NCBI RefSeq assembly: GCF_018882245.1
Contig: NZ_JACVOV010000003.1
Span: 42,607 to 106,606, forward strand
DNA from: Polynucleobacter sp. AP-Capit-er-40B-B4
GTDB lineage: Bacteria; Pseudomonadota; Gammaproteobacteria; Burkholderiales; Burkholderiaceae
Length of the DNA stretch: 64,000 nt
Direction: 5' to 3'
The notes under the pieces were generated by a model. That model was not told the origin of the DNA. It did not search any database and worked only from the letters and a program-made list of their open reading frames with translations. This document shows positions 43,452-53,838 of this stretch, in pieces; within the stretch, counting starts at the first letter, position 1, and every line of letters starts with the position of its first letter. The position numbers were made by a program, and so were the translations under genes.

Positions 43452-44017
43452 AGCGTAATTCCTTTTAATTTCAATGCTTTAGCTAATGTTTGGGTGGCCC
43501 TAGAACAGTGGGTTTTAACACTTCCTTCGCTACAACTCATTGCCTGTGCCGTCTCAGTAATACTTAGCTCATCCCAATAACGCATCAGGAAGGCTTCTCG
43601 TTGACGTACAGGCAATTTAGATATTTCTGACTCCAAAGCCTGTAAAAGCTGACTTTTTTCAAGCTTTTGCGCCCCATCCTGGTGAATTTCACTGTCATCT
43701 GGAGCTGAAAGGGACTCTAAAGGGTCAAAATCATCGTTTTCATCCACTTTTTTACCCATATTGGAAAAAAGGGTGACCCAGGTATTTCTAACCTTTTGCC
43801 TTCTAAACCAGTCATGAATACAGTTCTGCAAAATTCTGGTGAAAACTAAGGGCAGTTCAGCTGCCGGTCTATCACCATATTTTTCGGCCAGTTTGATCAT
43901 GGCATCTTGAACGATATCTAATGCAGCATCGTCGTCACGCACGGCGTATACCGCCTGCTTAAAGGCGCGTTGCTCAACACTGCTGAGAAAGTCAGATAGT
44001 TCTTGGGCTGATGCCAT
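43448..44017 (-). CDS. ECF-type RNA polymerase sigma factor
   Basis: 189 residues. Region 2 at about 20-85 (DDDAALDIVQDAMIKLAEKY, then NCIHDWFRRQKVRNTW) and region 4 at about 130-185 (LPVRQREAFLMRYWDELSIT, AMSCSEGSVKTHCSRA). First gene of a four-gene unit with DUF3619, DUF3106 and RDD proteins, an order conserved next to ilv genes in Burkholderiales. The promoter lies in the 193-bp gap shared with ilvI. The stress it answers is unknown. Confidence 0.92.
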   Translation of the reverse strand: MASAQELSDFLSSVEQRAFKQAVYAVRDDDAALDIVQDAMIKLAEKYGDRPAAELPLVFTRILQNCIHDWFRRQKVRNTWVTLFSNMGKKVDENDDFDPLESLSAPDDSEIHQDGAQKLEKSQLLQALESEISKLPVRQREAFLMRYWDELSITETAQAMSCSEGSVKTHCSRATQTLAKALKLKGITL

Positions 44018-44210
44018 GCAATGGATTAGACCTGAATCGGTAAGAATTCAGCCATTTTAGGGGATTGCTATAGAATATAGGGCTTACTACCTAGAATCTC
44101 ATTCAAGAAGTGGTTTTTTCCGGTAGCAGCGCCGTTCGAACTCAGGCCATAAGCAGGAGATAGAACAGACCAATCAATTTTTTGCCGAAAATTGCAAAGG
44201 ACGAAAGAAA

Positions 44211-45998
44211 ATGAATACAAGCAGCGCCGAATTTTTAGCTAGCAAAGCTAACAAAGACACAACAAATACAAACAATGATGCAGCGCCTCCAGAAATGATT
44301 GGCGCAGAGATGCTCGTTCATGCATTGCACAAAGAGGGTGTTGAATTTGTCTGGGGTTACCCAGGTGGATCAGTTCTCTTTATCTATGACGAAATTTTTA
44401 AGCAAGACAAGTTTGAGCACATTCTTGTTCGCCATGAGCAAGGGGCTGTTCATGCGGCTGATGGCTATGCGCGCGCAACCGGTAAGGTCGGCGTAGCACT
44501 AGTTACCTCAGGCCCAGGTGTGACTAATGCAGTGACTGGTATTGCTACTGCTTACACTGACTCGATCCCCATGGTGATCATCAGCGGTAACGTGCCAACA
44601 TACGCTATTGGTGAAGACGCTTTCCAAGAGGCAGATACCGTTGGTATCACGCGCCCAGTTGTAAAACACAACTTCTTGGTCAAGGATGTTAAAGATCTTC
44701 CAATGGTGTTGAAGAAGGCCTTCCACATTGCGCAGACAGGTCGTCCTGGCCCCGTGTTGATTGACATACCAAAAGATGTCTCTGCGGCTAAGGGACCATT
44801 TGTATATCCTGATAGCCTGGAAATGCGTTCTTACAACCCTGTTGTTAAGGGTCATAGCGGACAAATTCGTAAGGCAGTAGCCCTATTGCAAGAAGCTGAG
44901 CGCCCATACATCTACACCGGCGGTGGCGTGATTTTGTCAGATGCTGCTCCCGAGTTAAAGGAGTTTGCTGATCTTTTGGGTTATCCAGTTACCAATACCC
45001 TGATGGGCTTGGGTGGATTCCCCGGAACGAGTCCACAGTTCGTGGGCATGCTCGGCATGCATGGAACATACGAAGCCAATATGGCTATGCAACACAGCGA
45101 TGTATTGATTGCCATTGGCGCGCGTTTTGATGACCGTGTGATTGGTAACACTGCTCACTTTGCAAGTCATCCACGCAAAATCATTCACATTGACATCGAT
45201 CCTTCCGTGATTTCTAAGCGCGTGAAGGTAGATGTTCCTATCGTTGGCAACCTCAAAGAAGTTCTGGTTGAGATGACCGCTCAAATCAAGGCAGCTGGCC
45301 CACGTAAGAATGGCGATAAAGTTGCTGCATGGTGGGATCAGATTAATGAGTGGCGCAAAAAAGATTGCTTGAAGTACGACGAAGCTTCTCAAATTGTGAA
45401 GCCGCAGTACGTTGTTCAAAAGTTATGGGAACTCACAGGTGGTGATGCATTTATTTGCTCCGACGTAGGTCAGCATCAAATGTGGGCTGCTCAGTTCTAT
45501 AAGTTTGATAAGCCACGTCGTTGGATTAATTCTGGTGGTCTTGGCACTATGGGAGTTGGTTTGCCATACGCTATGGGCATCAAGAAAGCATTCCCAGATA
45601 AAGATGTATTCACCATTACCGGTGAAGGCTCTATCCAGATGTGTATTCAAGAGTTGTCGACATGCAAGCAGTACGACACTCCTGTGAAGATCGTGTCTTT
45701 GAATAACCGTTACCTAGGTATGGTTCGCCAGTGGCAGGAGCTTACTTATAACAAGCGCTACTCCAGCTCATACATGGACTCCTTGCCTGACTTTGTAAAG
45801 TTGGCTGAAGCTTATGGTCACGTTGGTATGCGTATTGAAAAGAAATCCGATGTTGAGGGCGCTCTTAAAGAAGCGATTCATTTAAAAGATCGCACCGTAT
45901 TCATGGACTTCCAGACTGACCCAGAAGAAAACGTTTGGCCTATGGTTCAAGCGGGTAAGGGTATTACTGAAATGCTTTTGGGTAGTGAGGATCTCTAA
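44211..45998 (+). CDS. ilvI: Acetolactate synthase, large subunit
   Basis: 595 residues, biosynthetic AHAS. The ThDP activation site is GYPGGSVLFIYDEI with HILVRHEQGAVHAADGYARA. The FAD-binding middle domain includes GMLGMHGTYEANMAM, and the ThDP-binding motif is GEGSIQMCIQELSTC. It joins two pyruvates, or pyruvate and 2-oxobutyrate, in the first common step of Val, Leu and Ile synthesis. AAGGA precedes the ATG. It overlaps ilvH by one base. Confidence 0.96.
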   Translation: MNTSSAEFLASKANKDTTNTNNDAAPPEMIGAEMLVHALHKEGVEFVWGYPGGSVLFIYDEIFKQDKFEHILVRHEQGAVHAADGYARATGKVGVALVTSGPGVTNAVTGIATAYTDSIPMVIISGNVPTYAIGEDAFQEADTVGITRPVVKHNFLVKDVKDLPMVLKKAFHIAQTGRPGPVLIDIPKDVSAAKGPFVYPDSLEMRSYNPVVKGHSGQIRKAVALLQEAERPYIYTGGGVILSDAAPELKEFADLLGYPVTNTLMGLGGFPGTSPQFVGMLGMHGTYEANMAMQHSDVLIAIGARFDDRVIGNTAHFASHPRKIIHIDIDPSVISKRVKVDVPIVGNLKEVLVEMTAQIKAAGPRKNGDKVAAWWDQINEWRKKDCLKYDEASQIVKPQYVVQKLWELTGGDAFICSDVGQHQMWAAQFYKFDKPRRWINSGGLGTMGVGLPYAMGIKKAFPDKDVFTITGEGSIQMCIQELSTCKQYDTPVKIVSLNNRYLGMVRQWQELTYNKRYSSSYMDSLPDFVKLAEAYGHVGMRIEKKSDVEGALKEAIHLKDRTVFMDFQTDPEENVWPMVQAGKGITEMLLGSEDL

Positions 45999-46489
45999 TG
46001 CGTCATATTATTTCTGTACTGATTGAGAACGAACCAGGCGCATTGTCACGTGTAGTAGGCCTATTTTCTGCTCGCGGCTACAACATTGACACTTTAAGTG
46101 TTGCACCTACTGAAGACCCATCTTTGTCTCGCATGACAATCGTTACCTTTGGTTCCGATGATGTCATTGAGCAAATCACTAAACACTTAAACCGTTTGGT
46201 TGAAGTTGTTAAGGTATTTGATTTGAGTGAAGGTCCTCATATTGAGCGTGAGCTCATGATGATTAAGGTTCGTGCTGTAGGAAAAGAGCGTGAAGAGCTC
46301 AAGCGCACTACCGATATCTTCCGCGGTCGCATCATTGATGTGACTGATAAGAGTTACACCATTGAGTTGACTGGCGATGGTGCCAAGCTGGATGCCTTTA
46401 TTGATTCGATCGATCGCGCATCGATTTTGGAAACTGTTCGCTCGGGCGGTTCCGGAATTGGTCGTGGAGAACGCATCCTCAAGGTTTAA
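45998..46489 (+). CDS. ilvH: Acetolactate synthase, regulatory subunit
   Basis: 163 residues. ACT domain at the start (IISVLIENEPGALSRVVGLF, SARGYNIDTLSV) binds valine for feedback inhibition; the C-terminal ALS_ss domain includes ELTGDGAKLDAFIDSI. Length and sequence fit IlvH. One-base overlap with ilvI gives equal expression of the two subunits. Confidence 0.96.
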   Translation: MRHIISVLIENEPGALSRVVGLFSARGYNIDTLSVAPTEDPSLSRMTIVTFGSDDVIEQITKHLNRLVEVVKVFDLSEGPHIERELMMIKVRAVGKEREELKRTTDIFRGRIIDVTDKSYTIELTGDGAKLDAFIDSIDRASILETVRSGGSGIGRGERILKV

Positions 46490-46497
46490 TTTTTTAA

Positions 46498-47556
<1,059 letters not shown>

Positions 47557-47598
47557 GCAACTAACCAATAGAAGTAAATAAAAAGGCTCAGAACAAAG

Positions 47599-48246
47599 AT
47601 GATGTATCCACACCCCATTATTGCGAAAGAAGGATGGCCGTATTTGGCGTTAGTGGGGGCGGTGACTTTACTTGTCCACTATCTCGGTGGGATTGCCTGG
47701 TCATGGCCTCTTTGGATCATCTTTATCTTTGTTCTGCAGTTCTTCCGTGATCCGCAGCGTATACCTGCAATGGGTCGCGATCTAGTTTTATCTCCAGCTG
47801 ATGGTCGCATTGTGGTTGTTGAAAAAACTAATGATCCTTATGCTGGTCGTGAGGCGCTCAAAATTAGCGTATTCATGAATGTATTCAATGTTCACTCTAA
47901 CCGTAGCGCAGTAAATGGCTTGGTGAAAGAGATCCAGTATTTCCCTGGTAAGTTTGTAAACGCAGATTTAGATAAAGCATCAACAGAGAATGAGCGCAAT
48001 GCTGTTGTGATTGATGCCAATGGTCAAATCGTTACCTTAGTTCAGGTTGCTGGTTTGATTGCGCGCCGCATCCTCTGCTATATCCATGTTGGTGATCGTC
48101 TCAAAGCAGGCGAGCGTTATGGATTTATTCGCTTTGGTTCGCGTGTGGATGTGTATTTGCCACTAACCGCCGAACCATTGGTGAGTGTTGGTGATAAAGT
48201 GTTTGCAACAAATACAGCTTTGGCACGTTTGCCTGGCTTAGATTGA
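47599..48246 (+). CDS. psd: Phosphatidylserine decarboxylase, short form
   Basis: 215 residues. Membrane segments lie at the N-terminus ([20 protein letters not shown]). The catalytic core includes [28 protein letters not shown] and the self-cleavage site RFGS in [12 protein letters not shown]. Cleavage before that Ser makes the pyruvoyl cofactor. It produces phosphatidylethanolamine and directly precedes pssA, the enzyme that makes its substrate. Confidence 0.94.
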   Translation: MMYPHPIIAKEGWPYLALVGAVTLLVHYLGGIAWSWPLWIIFIFVLQFFRDPQRIPAMGRDLVLSPADGRIVVVEKTNDPYAGREALKISVFMNVFNVHSNRSAVNGLVKEIQYFPGKFVNADLDKASTENERNAVVIDANGQIVTLVQVAGLIARRILCYIHVGDRLKAGERYGFIRFGSRVDVYLPLTAEPLVSVGDKVFATNTALARLPGLD

Positions 48247-48274
48247 TTCGAAATATTATTCACTAGGATATTTT

Positions 48275-49138
48275 TTGACTACATTTCGCCGTCGTGGTCG
48301 CATAGACCGAAGCCGCCTGTCCCACAAGCATACTGCCACCTCTGATCACCAGTGGGCTGATGAGTTGGGCGATGGGATAGATTACGAAGTAGAAGAGTTG
48401 CATCCTCAAAAGCCCCGCTTACGTAGCAAGGGCATTTATCTCTTACCAAATGCATTTACTACTGCCGCTTTGTTTTGCGGCTTCTTTGCTATTGTGAATG
48501 CGATGAACCATCAGTTTGAGATGGCAGCCATTGCGATCTTTGCATCTCTAGTCTTGGATGGAATGGATGGTCGGGTGGCGCGCATGACTAACACTCAGAG
48601 TGCGTTTGGTGAGCAATATGATTCACTTGCCGATATGGTCTCCTTTGGTGTTGCGCCTGCATTGGTCGCATACGAATGGGCCCTAAAAGATTTGGGTAAA
48701 TGGGGTTGGTTAGCTGCATTTACTTACTGCGCTGGTGCTGCTTTGCGTTTGGCGCGCTTCAACGTCAACACAGGCGTAGTGGACAAGAAGTTTTTCCAGG
48801 GCTTGCCAAGCCCAGCAGCTGGCGCCTTAATGGCCGGCTTCATTTGGTTAGCTGATGACAACAAGATTCCGGTGCGAGATACTGCGATTCCCTGGGTTAC
48901 TTTCTTTATTGCAGTCTATGCTGGTTTAACGATGGTTTCTAATGCCCGTTTTTACAGTGGCAAAGCCTTAGATGTACGCTACCGTGTGCCTTTTGGCGTC
49001 ATGGTTCTGATGATCCTCACGTTTGTTTTGATCTCATCAAATCCGCCGTTGACTCTATTCGGCTTGTTTGTGGTCTATTCCATATCCGGCTACGTCATTT
49101 GGGCATGGGAACGACTCAGTGGAAAGCGTTTTAGCTAA
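48275..49138 (+). CDS. pssA: CDP-diacylglycerol-serine O-phosphatidyltransferase
   Basis: 287 residues. CDP-alcohol phosphotransferase motif DGMDGRVARMTNTQSAFGEQYDS in its usual DGxxARxxxxxSxxGxxxDSxxD form (about residues 90-115), with multiple membrane segments. It makes phosphatidylserine for Psd. A soluble basic N-terminal 60 residues precede the membrane part. TTG start; AGGA lies about seven bases upstream. Confidence 0.93.
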   Translation: MTTFRRRGRIDRSRLSHKHTATSDHQWADELGDGIDYEVEELHPQKPRLRSKGIYLLPNAFTTAALFCGFFAIVNAMNHQFEMAAIAIFASLVLDGMDGRVARMTNTQSAFGEQYDSLADMVSFGVAPALVAYEWALKDLGKWGWLAAFTYCAGAALRLARFNVNTGVVDKKFFQGLPSPAAGALMAGFIWLADDNKIPVRDTAIPWVTFFIAVYAGLTMVSNARFYSGKALDVRYRVPFGVMVLMILTFVLISSNPPLTLFGLFVVYSISGYVIWAWERLSGKRFS

Positions 49139-49154
49139 TTCCACAATTTTGGGG

Positions 49155-49160
49155 TATAGT
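49155..49160 (+). promoter_or_regulatory. Candidate -10 box of the leuA leader
   Basis: TATAGT with a poor -35 region upstream. Transcription would begin about seven bases on, at or next to the leader peptide ATG, so the leader mRNA may have almost no 5' untranslated region. Confidence 0.35.
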
Positions 49161-49166
49161 AATTCT

Positions 49167-49244
49167 ATGACTATGAATTTCTCACTTTTATCTAGCCTTC
49201 TTCTGCTAGCACTAAGCCTAAAGCTTGGGGCGGGTAAGGCCTGA
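49167..49244 (+). CDS. Leucine-rich leader peptide of leuA
   Basis: A 25-residue frame starting MTMNFSLLSSLLLLALSLKL and ending GAGKA. Nine of 25 residues are leucine, including four consecutive Leu codons (CTT CTT CTG CTA, codons 11-14) and rare-type CTA codons. It lies 119 bp upstream of leuA and ends 41 bases before a terminator. This is the arrangement of ribosome-mediated attenuation: when charged leucyl-tRNA is scarce the ribosome stalls on the Leu codons and an antiterminator forms. Either of two Met codons could start it. No good ribosome binding site is visible. Confidence 0.82.
   Translation: MTMNFSLLSSLLLLALSLKLGAGKA
49223..49231 (+). promoter_or_regulatory. Antiterminator strand of the leuA attenuator
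   Basis: GCTTGGGGC can pair with GCCCCAGC at 49285-49292, with one bulged base. That uses the 5' half of the terminator stem, so the two structures exclude each other. It overlaps Leu codon 20 and its neighbours, just downstream of the Leu-codon run, where a stalled ribosome would leave it free to pair. Confidence 0.6.
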
Positions 49245-49285
49245 GTTAATGAGATAAAAGATATTCATTAGCCACCACATACCAG

Positions 49286-49309
49286 CCCCAGCAAATTGCT
49301 GGGGTTTTT
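49286..49309 (+). terminator. leuA attenuator terminator
   Basis: Stem CCCCAGC / GCTGGGG with loop AAATT (the AA and TT could extend it) and a following TTTTT. It stands 54 bp before leuA and downstream of pssA, so it may also end read-through from pssA. With the leader peptide and antiterminator it makes a complete attenuator. Confidence 0.85.
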
Positions 49310-49363
49310 GTTTTATAAGATTGTATTAATGAGTTCAGCAGCATTTAAAACCGGAGAGTAGTA

Positions 49364-50911
49364 ATGAGCGACAAAGTAATCATTTTTGATACCACCTTAC
49401 GTGATGGCGAGCAGTCACCAGGCGCATCAATGACTAAAGACGAAAAAGTGCGAATTGCGCGCCAGTTAGAGCGTCTTAAAGTTGATGTGATCGAGGCTGG
49501 TTTTGCAGCAAGCTCTGAAGGTGACTTCCAGGCTATTTCTGCTGTGGCGGCTGCTGTCAAAGATTCGATTGTTTGCTCACTCGCCAGAGCCAATGACAAA
49601 GACATTACCCGTGCTGCTGATGCGTTGCAAGCGGCTAATGCAAAGCGTATTCATGCATTCTTGGCCACAAGTCCATTGCATATGGCTGTGAAGTTGCGTA
49701 TGTCTCCAGAAGAGGTTTTGGAGCAAGCTAAACGCTCTATTCGTTTTGCGCGTAACTTGGCTGCTGATATTGAATTCTCTGCTGAGGATGGTTATCGATC
49801 TGAGATGGATTTCTTGTGCAGAGTCGTTGAGGCCGTAATTAAGGAAGGTGCATCCACCATTAATATTCCAGATACGGTTGGTTACGCAACCCCTGAGTTG
49901 TATGGTGAGTTTATTAAGACTTTGCGCACACGAGTGCCTAATTCAGATAAAGCAGTGTGGTCAGTGCATTGCCATAATGACTTGGGTATGGCTGTTGCGA
50001 ACTCTTTGGCTGGCGTCAAGATCGGCGGAGCTCGTCAAATCGAGTGCACGATTAATGGCTTGGGCGAACGTGCAGGTAATACTGCATTAGAAGAAATCGT
50101 GATGTCATTGCGTACCCGCAAGGATTACTTTGATATGGTTTGCGGCATTGATGCTACCCAAATCGTGCCAGCCTCAAAGTTGGTTTCCCAGATAACTGGT
50201 TTTGTTGTGCAGCCTAATAAGGCGGTGGTTGGCGCTAATGCCTTTGCGCACACATCAGGTATTCACCAAGACGGCATATTGAAAAACCGTGACACCTATG
50301 AAATCATGCGCGCAGAAGATGTGGGTTGGTCAGCAAACAAAATTGTTTTGGGTAAGTTATCAGGTCGCAATGCTTTCAAACAACGCTTGCAAGAATTGGG
50401 TATTACGGTTGAAGCTGAGGCTGATTTGAATGAAGCGTTTACTCGTTTTAAGGCCTTGGCAGATCAGAAGTCTGAGATTTTTGATGAAGATATTATTGCC
50501 ATCATGTCTGATTCAGCTGCAGCAGAAGAGGGCGAGCATTACAAATTTATCTCCTTAAGCCAGCATTCTGAAACTGGTGAACGCCCTAAGTCACGTGTGA
50601 CTTTCCGCATGGGTGACAAAGAGATTAGTTCAGAAGCAGAAGGCAACGGACCGGTTGATGCTAGCTTGAATGCGATTGAGGGCATTGCTAAAAGCGGGGC
50701 AGAGCAGTTGCTTTATTCAGTGAATGCAATTACCTCTGGCACACAATCCCAGGGTGAAGTGACTGTTCGTTTGGCTAAAGGCGGTCGTATTGTGAATGGT
50801 GTGGGCACTGATCCCGACATCATTGCAGCCTCTGCGAAGGCCTACTTGTCAGCCTTAAACAAGTTACATGACCCGAGTCAGGCTAAGTTAAACGCTCAAA
50901 TGACCCCTTAA
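49364..50911 (+). CDS. leuA: 2-Isopropylmalate synthase
   Basis: 515 residues. Catalytic TIM barrel with [17 protein letters not shown] near the N-terminus and metal ligands in [34 protein letters not shown] follows, and the C-terminal allosteric leucine-binding domain covers about 390-510. It condenses acetyl-CoA and 2-oxoisovalerate, the first leucine-specific step, using the product of ilvIHC nearby. Feedback inhibition by leucine is expected, in addition to attenuation. Confidence 0.96.
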   Translation: MSDKVIIFDTTLRDGEQSPGASMTKDEKVRIARQLERLKVDVIEAGFAASSEGDFQAISAVAAAVKDSIVCSLARANDKDITRAADALQAANAKRIHAFLATSPLHMAVKLRMSPEEVLEQAKRSIRFARNLAADIEFSAEDGYRSEMDFLCRVVEAVIKEGASTINIPDTVGYATPELYGEFIKTLRTRVPNSDKAVWSVHCHNDLGMAVANSLAGVKIGGARQIECTINGLGERAGNTALEEIVMSLRTRKDYFDMVCGIDATQIVPASKLVSQITGFVVQPNKAVVGANAFAHTSGIHQDGILKNRDTYEIMRAEDVGWSANKIVLGKLSGRNAFKQRLQELGITVEAEADLNEAFTRFKALADQKSEIFDEDIIAIMSDSAAAEEGEHYKFISLSQHSETGERPKSRVTFRMGDKEISSEAEGNGPVDASLNAIEGIAKSGAEQLLYSVNAITSGTQSQGEVTVRLAKGGRIVNGVGTDPDIIAASAKAYLSALNKLHDPSQAKLNAQMTP

Positions 50912-50948
50912 AATCCATAAGTCATTGTTTTATATATGTATTTTTATT

Positions 50949-50973
50949 AAACCGCCTCTTTGGCGGTTTTTTC
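50949..50973 (+). terminator. Terminator after leuA
   Basis: Stem AAACCGCC / GGCGGTTT with loop TCTTT and a T run, 37 bp past the leuA stop. Confidence 0.88.
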
Positions 50974-51111
50974 TTACTCGGACTTCAGTCTTGATTCATC
51001 TGCTACAATTCGAGGGCTTTGATTTATAAAGCTTTTTTGTATTATTTTGTTAATCACGCACGACACTTATTGGGTGAAAGCTCAGGTGTTCGCAAGTTAG
51101 GAGTATTAAAA

Positions 51112-51381
51112 ATGGCAGTTGCTGATATTAAAACGGCGGAAATCGTCAAAGAAAACGCGCGCAGCGCAAACGATACGGGTAGCCCTGAAGTTCAAGTTTC
51201 ATTGCTCACAGCCCGCATCAATGAATTAACCCCCCATTTCAAGGCTAACGCTAAAGATCATCACAGCCGTCGTGGTTTGTTGAAGATGGTTTCACGTCGC
51301 CGTCGTCTCTTGGATTACCTCAAAGGCAAAGATTTGGATCGCTATCGCGCATTGATTGAGAAATTAGGTCTCCGTAAGTAA
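51112..51381 (+). CDS. rpsO: 30S ribosomal protein S15
   Basis: 89 residues, full length. It starts [20 protein letters not shown] after a TAGGAG site; the longer frame upstream is not S15-like. [20 protein letters not shown] and [20 protein letters not shown] are the conserved rRNA-binding helices. In E. coli S15 represses its own mRNA; the roughly 100-base leader here could do the same, but I did not find a clear pseudoknot. Upstream of pnp, the usual order. Confidence 0.96.
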   Translation: MAVADIKTAEIVKENARSANDTGSPEVQVSLLTARINELTPHFKANAKDHHSRRGLLKMVSRRRRLLDYLKGKDLDRYRALIEKLGLRK

Positions 51382-51397
51382 TTCTTATCGGTATGCA

Positions 51398-51457
51398 ATG
51401 CCATCTATCTTAGGGTTGTTTCTTCACAGAATCAGTCTTAAGCAGATGGCATGTTTT
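51398..51457 (+). terminator. Terminator-like inverted repeat after rpsO
   Basis: ATGCCATCT at the left and AGATGGCAT at the right, 37 bases apart, the right arm followed by GTTTTTT. The loop is large for a simple terminator and could hold inner structure. It would give partial termination between rpsO and pnp. Confidence 0.45.
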
Positions 51458-51570
51458 TTGGGCGTTTCAAGATTATTTGTGTAGGGGATTGTGTCATTCC
51501 AATGAGCTTCTGATGTTTGTTCAGAGCCTCCCTGGAATGGCATCCCTTGTGATCTTAAATCGCTCCAGTG

Positions 51571-51600
51571 TTGTCGTGACACTGCTTTATCCCACGACAA
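51571..51600 (+). promoter_or_regulatory. Hairpin in the pnp leader
   Basis: TTGTCGTG and CACGACAA form a perfect 8-bp stem with a 14-base loop, 48 bases before the pnp start. A second short repeat (CGCAA/TTGCG at 51602-51625) follows. In E. coli the rpsO-pnp spacer carries an RNase III hairpin through which PNPase represses itself. Equivalent function here is inferred from position. Confidence 0.5.
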
Positions 51601-51648
51601 GCGCAATGCTCATGTGAGTCTTGCGTGAACAATTTGGAGAAGATCAGA

Positions 51649-53814
51649 ATGACTATGTTTAAAAAAGCAGTAAAAAGTTTTCAATGGGGCAATCATCAAG
51701 TAACAATGGAGACAGGCGAGATTGCTCGTCAAGCTGGTGGTGCCGTTATCGTTAACGTAGATGACACAGTAGTAATGGGTACAGTCGTAGCCTCTAAGTC
51801 TGCAAAGCCAGGCCAATCATTTTTCCCATTGACTGTTGATTACTTAGAAAAAACTTACGCAGCAGGCAAGATCCCTGGTGGCTTCTTCCGTCGTGAAGGT
51901 CGTCCATCTGAAGGTGAGACATTGATCTCCCGTTTGATTGACCGTCCATTGCGTCCATTGTTCCCAGAAGGTTTCTTGAACGAAGTTCAGGTTGTGGTGC
52001 ACGTTTTGTCCATCAACCCAGACGTACCTGCTGATATTCCTGCTTTGATCGCTGCTTCTGCAGCCTTAGCTGTTTCAGGCATCCCATTTGCTGGACCAGT
52101 TGGTGCCGCACGTGTTGGTTATGCAAATGGTCAGTACCTTTTGAATCCAACCCGTACAGAACAGGCTACTAGCGAACTCGATTTGATCGTTGCAGGTACA
52201 CAAGCAGCTGTATTGATGGTTGAGTCTGAAGCAAATCAATTATCTGAAGATGTAATGTTGGGTGCAGTTGTATATGGTCATGACCAAATGCAAACAGCCA
52301 TCAATGCTATTAACGATTTAGTTCGTGAAGCTGGCAAACCTGAGTGGGATTGGACTGCGGCTCCTAAAGATGAGCCATTTATCGCTAAGGTAACTGCATT
52401 GGCTGAAGCACCATTGCGTGAGGCTTATCAGATTCGTCAAAAGGGTGCTCGTTCAGACAAGCTCAAAGAAATTTCTAAAGAAGTAATGGCTAAGTTATCC
52501 GAAGAGGGTGATGTTGATGCTGTTGCTGTGAGTGACATCATGTTTGAAATCGAAGCGAAGATTGTGCGTAGCCAGATTTTGAATGGTGAGCCACGTATTG
52601 ATGGTCGCGATACACGTACAGTTCGTCCAATCGAAATTCGTAACGGCGTATTGCCACGTACACACGGCTCTGCTTTGTTTACTCGTGGCGAAACGCAAGC
52701 TCTCGTAGTGGCTACTTTAGGTACTGCACGTGACGAGCAAATTATTGATGCGCTCGAGGGTGAATACCGCGATCGTTTCATGTTCCACTACAACATGCCT
52801 CCGTTTGCTACTGGCGAAACAGGTCGGGTAGGTAGCCCTAAGCGTCGTGAAATTGGTCATGGTCGTTTGGCTAAACGTGCATTAATTCCAGTATTGCCAA
52901 GTGCAGAAGATTTTGCATACAGCATTCGTGTGGTTTCAGAGATTACTGAGTCCAATGGCTCGTCATCAATGGCTTCTGTTTGCGGCGGCTGTTTGGCTAT
53001 GATGGACGCTGGTGTTCCAGTTAAAGCGCACGTTGCTGGCGTAGCTATGGGTTTGATCCTTGATGGCAATCGTTTTGCTGTGTTGACAGACATCTTGGGT
53101 GATGAAGATCACTTAGGTGATATGGACTTTAAAGTTGCTGGTACAGCGAACGGTATTACTGCTTTGCAGATGGATATCAAAGTTCAAGGTATCACTAAAG
53201 AAATTATGCAAGTAGCTTTGGCGCAAGCTAAAGAAGGTCGCTTGCACATCTTGAGCAAAATGCAAGAAGCGATGGGTTCAGTTCGTACAGAATTGTCAGC
53301 ACACGCTCCACGCATGGTTTCTTTCAAGATTCATCCAGACAAGATTCGTGAAGTAATCGGTAAAGGCGGCGCAACAATTCAAGCGTTGACCAAAGAAACT
53401 GGTTGCAGCATCGATATTAAAGATGACGGTACTGTAACGATTGCCTCTACATCTGCTGAAGGCATGGCAGAAGCAAAAGCACGCATTGAAGGCATTACTG
53501 CTGAAGCTGAAGTAGGTAAGATCTATGAAGGCCCAGTAGTTAAGTTGCTCGAATTCGGTGCTTTGGTAAACATTCTTCCAGGTAAAGATGGTCTCTTGCA
53601 TATTTCCGAGATTTCCAATGAGCGCGTAAAAGAAGTTAAAGACTATTTGGCAGAAGGCCAAGTAGTGCGCGTGAAATTGTTGGCTGCTGATGAGCGTGGT
53701 CGTTTGCGTTTGTCACTGAAAGCTGCGATGGCTGATGAGGGCGGCACGATTGCTCCTTTGGCTGGCGCGGCTGAAGTGGCTGCTGAGGCTCCGGCATCTG
53801 GCGAATCTGCTTAA
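51649..53814 (+). CDS. pnp: Polynucleotide phosphorylase
   Basis: 721 residues. Two RNase PH domains ([20 protein letters not shown] in the first; [20 protein letters not shown] and [18 protein letters not shown] in the second). Then come KH ([20 protein letters not shown]) and S1 ([32 protein letters not shown]). It degrades mRNA 3' to 5' by phosphorolysis in the degradosome. Start chosen at the ATG nine bases after GGAG; a GTG 24 bases earlier is also in frame. Confidence 0.96.
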   Translation: MTMFKKAVKSFQWGNHQVTMETGEIARQAGGAVIVNVDDTVVMGTVVASKSAKPGQSFFPLTVDYLEKTYAAGKIPGGFFRREGRPSEGETLISRLIDRPLRPLFPEGFLNEVQVVVHVLSINPDVPADIPALIAASAALAVSGIPFAGPVGAARVGYANGQYLLNPTRTEQATSELDLIVAGTQAAVLMVESEANQLSEDVMLGAVVYGHDQMQTAINAINDLVREAGKPEWDWTAAPKDEPFIAKVTALAEAPLREAYQIRQKGARSDKLKEISKEVMAKLSEEGDVDAVAVSDIMFEIEAKIVRSQILNGEPRIDGRDTRTVRPIEIRNGVLPRTHGSALFTRGETQALVVATLGTARDEQIIDALEGEYRDRFMFHYNMPPFATGETGRVGSPKRREIGHGRLAKRALIPVLPSAEDFAYSIRVVSEITESNGSSSMASVCGGCLAMMDAGVPVKAHVAGVAMGLILDGNRFAVLTDILGDEDHLGDMDFKVAGTANGITALQMDIKVQGITKEIMQVALAQAKEGRLHILSKMQEAMGSVRTELSAHAPRMVSFKIHPDKIREVIGKGGATIQALTKETGCSIDIKDDGTVTIASTSAEGMAEAKARIEGITAEAEVGKIYEGPVVKLLEFGALVNILPGKDGLLHISEISNERVKEVKDYLAEGQVVRVKLLAADERGRLRLSLKAAMADEGGTIAPLAGAAEVAAEAPASGESA

Positions 53815-53838
53815 TTACATAAGCCGGTAGGAATATCT

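Noticed and set aside
44018-44210. Branched-chain amino-acid leader peptide before ilvI
   Set aside because: No short frame rich in Ile, Val or Leu codons and no terminator followed by a T run were found there, unlike at leuA.
51424-51606. 60-codon minus-strand ORF in the rpsO-pnp spacer
   Set aside because: It coincides with the inverted repeats of the spacer, lacks a ribosome site and faces conserved leader sequence.
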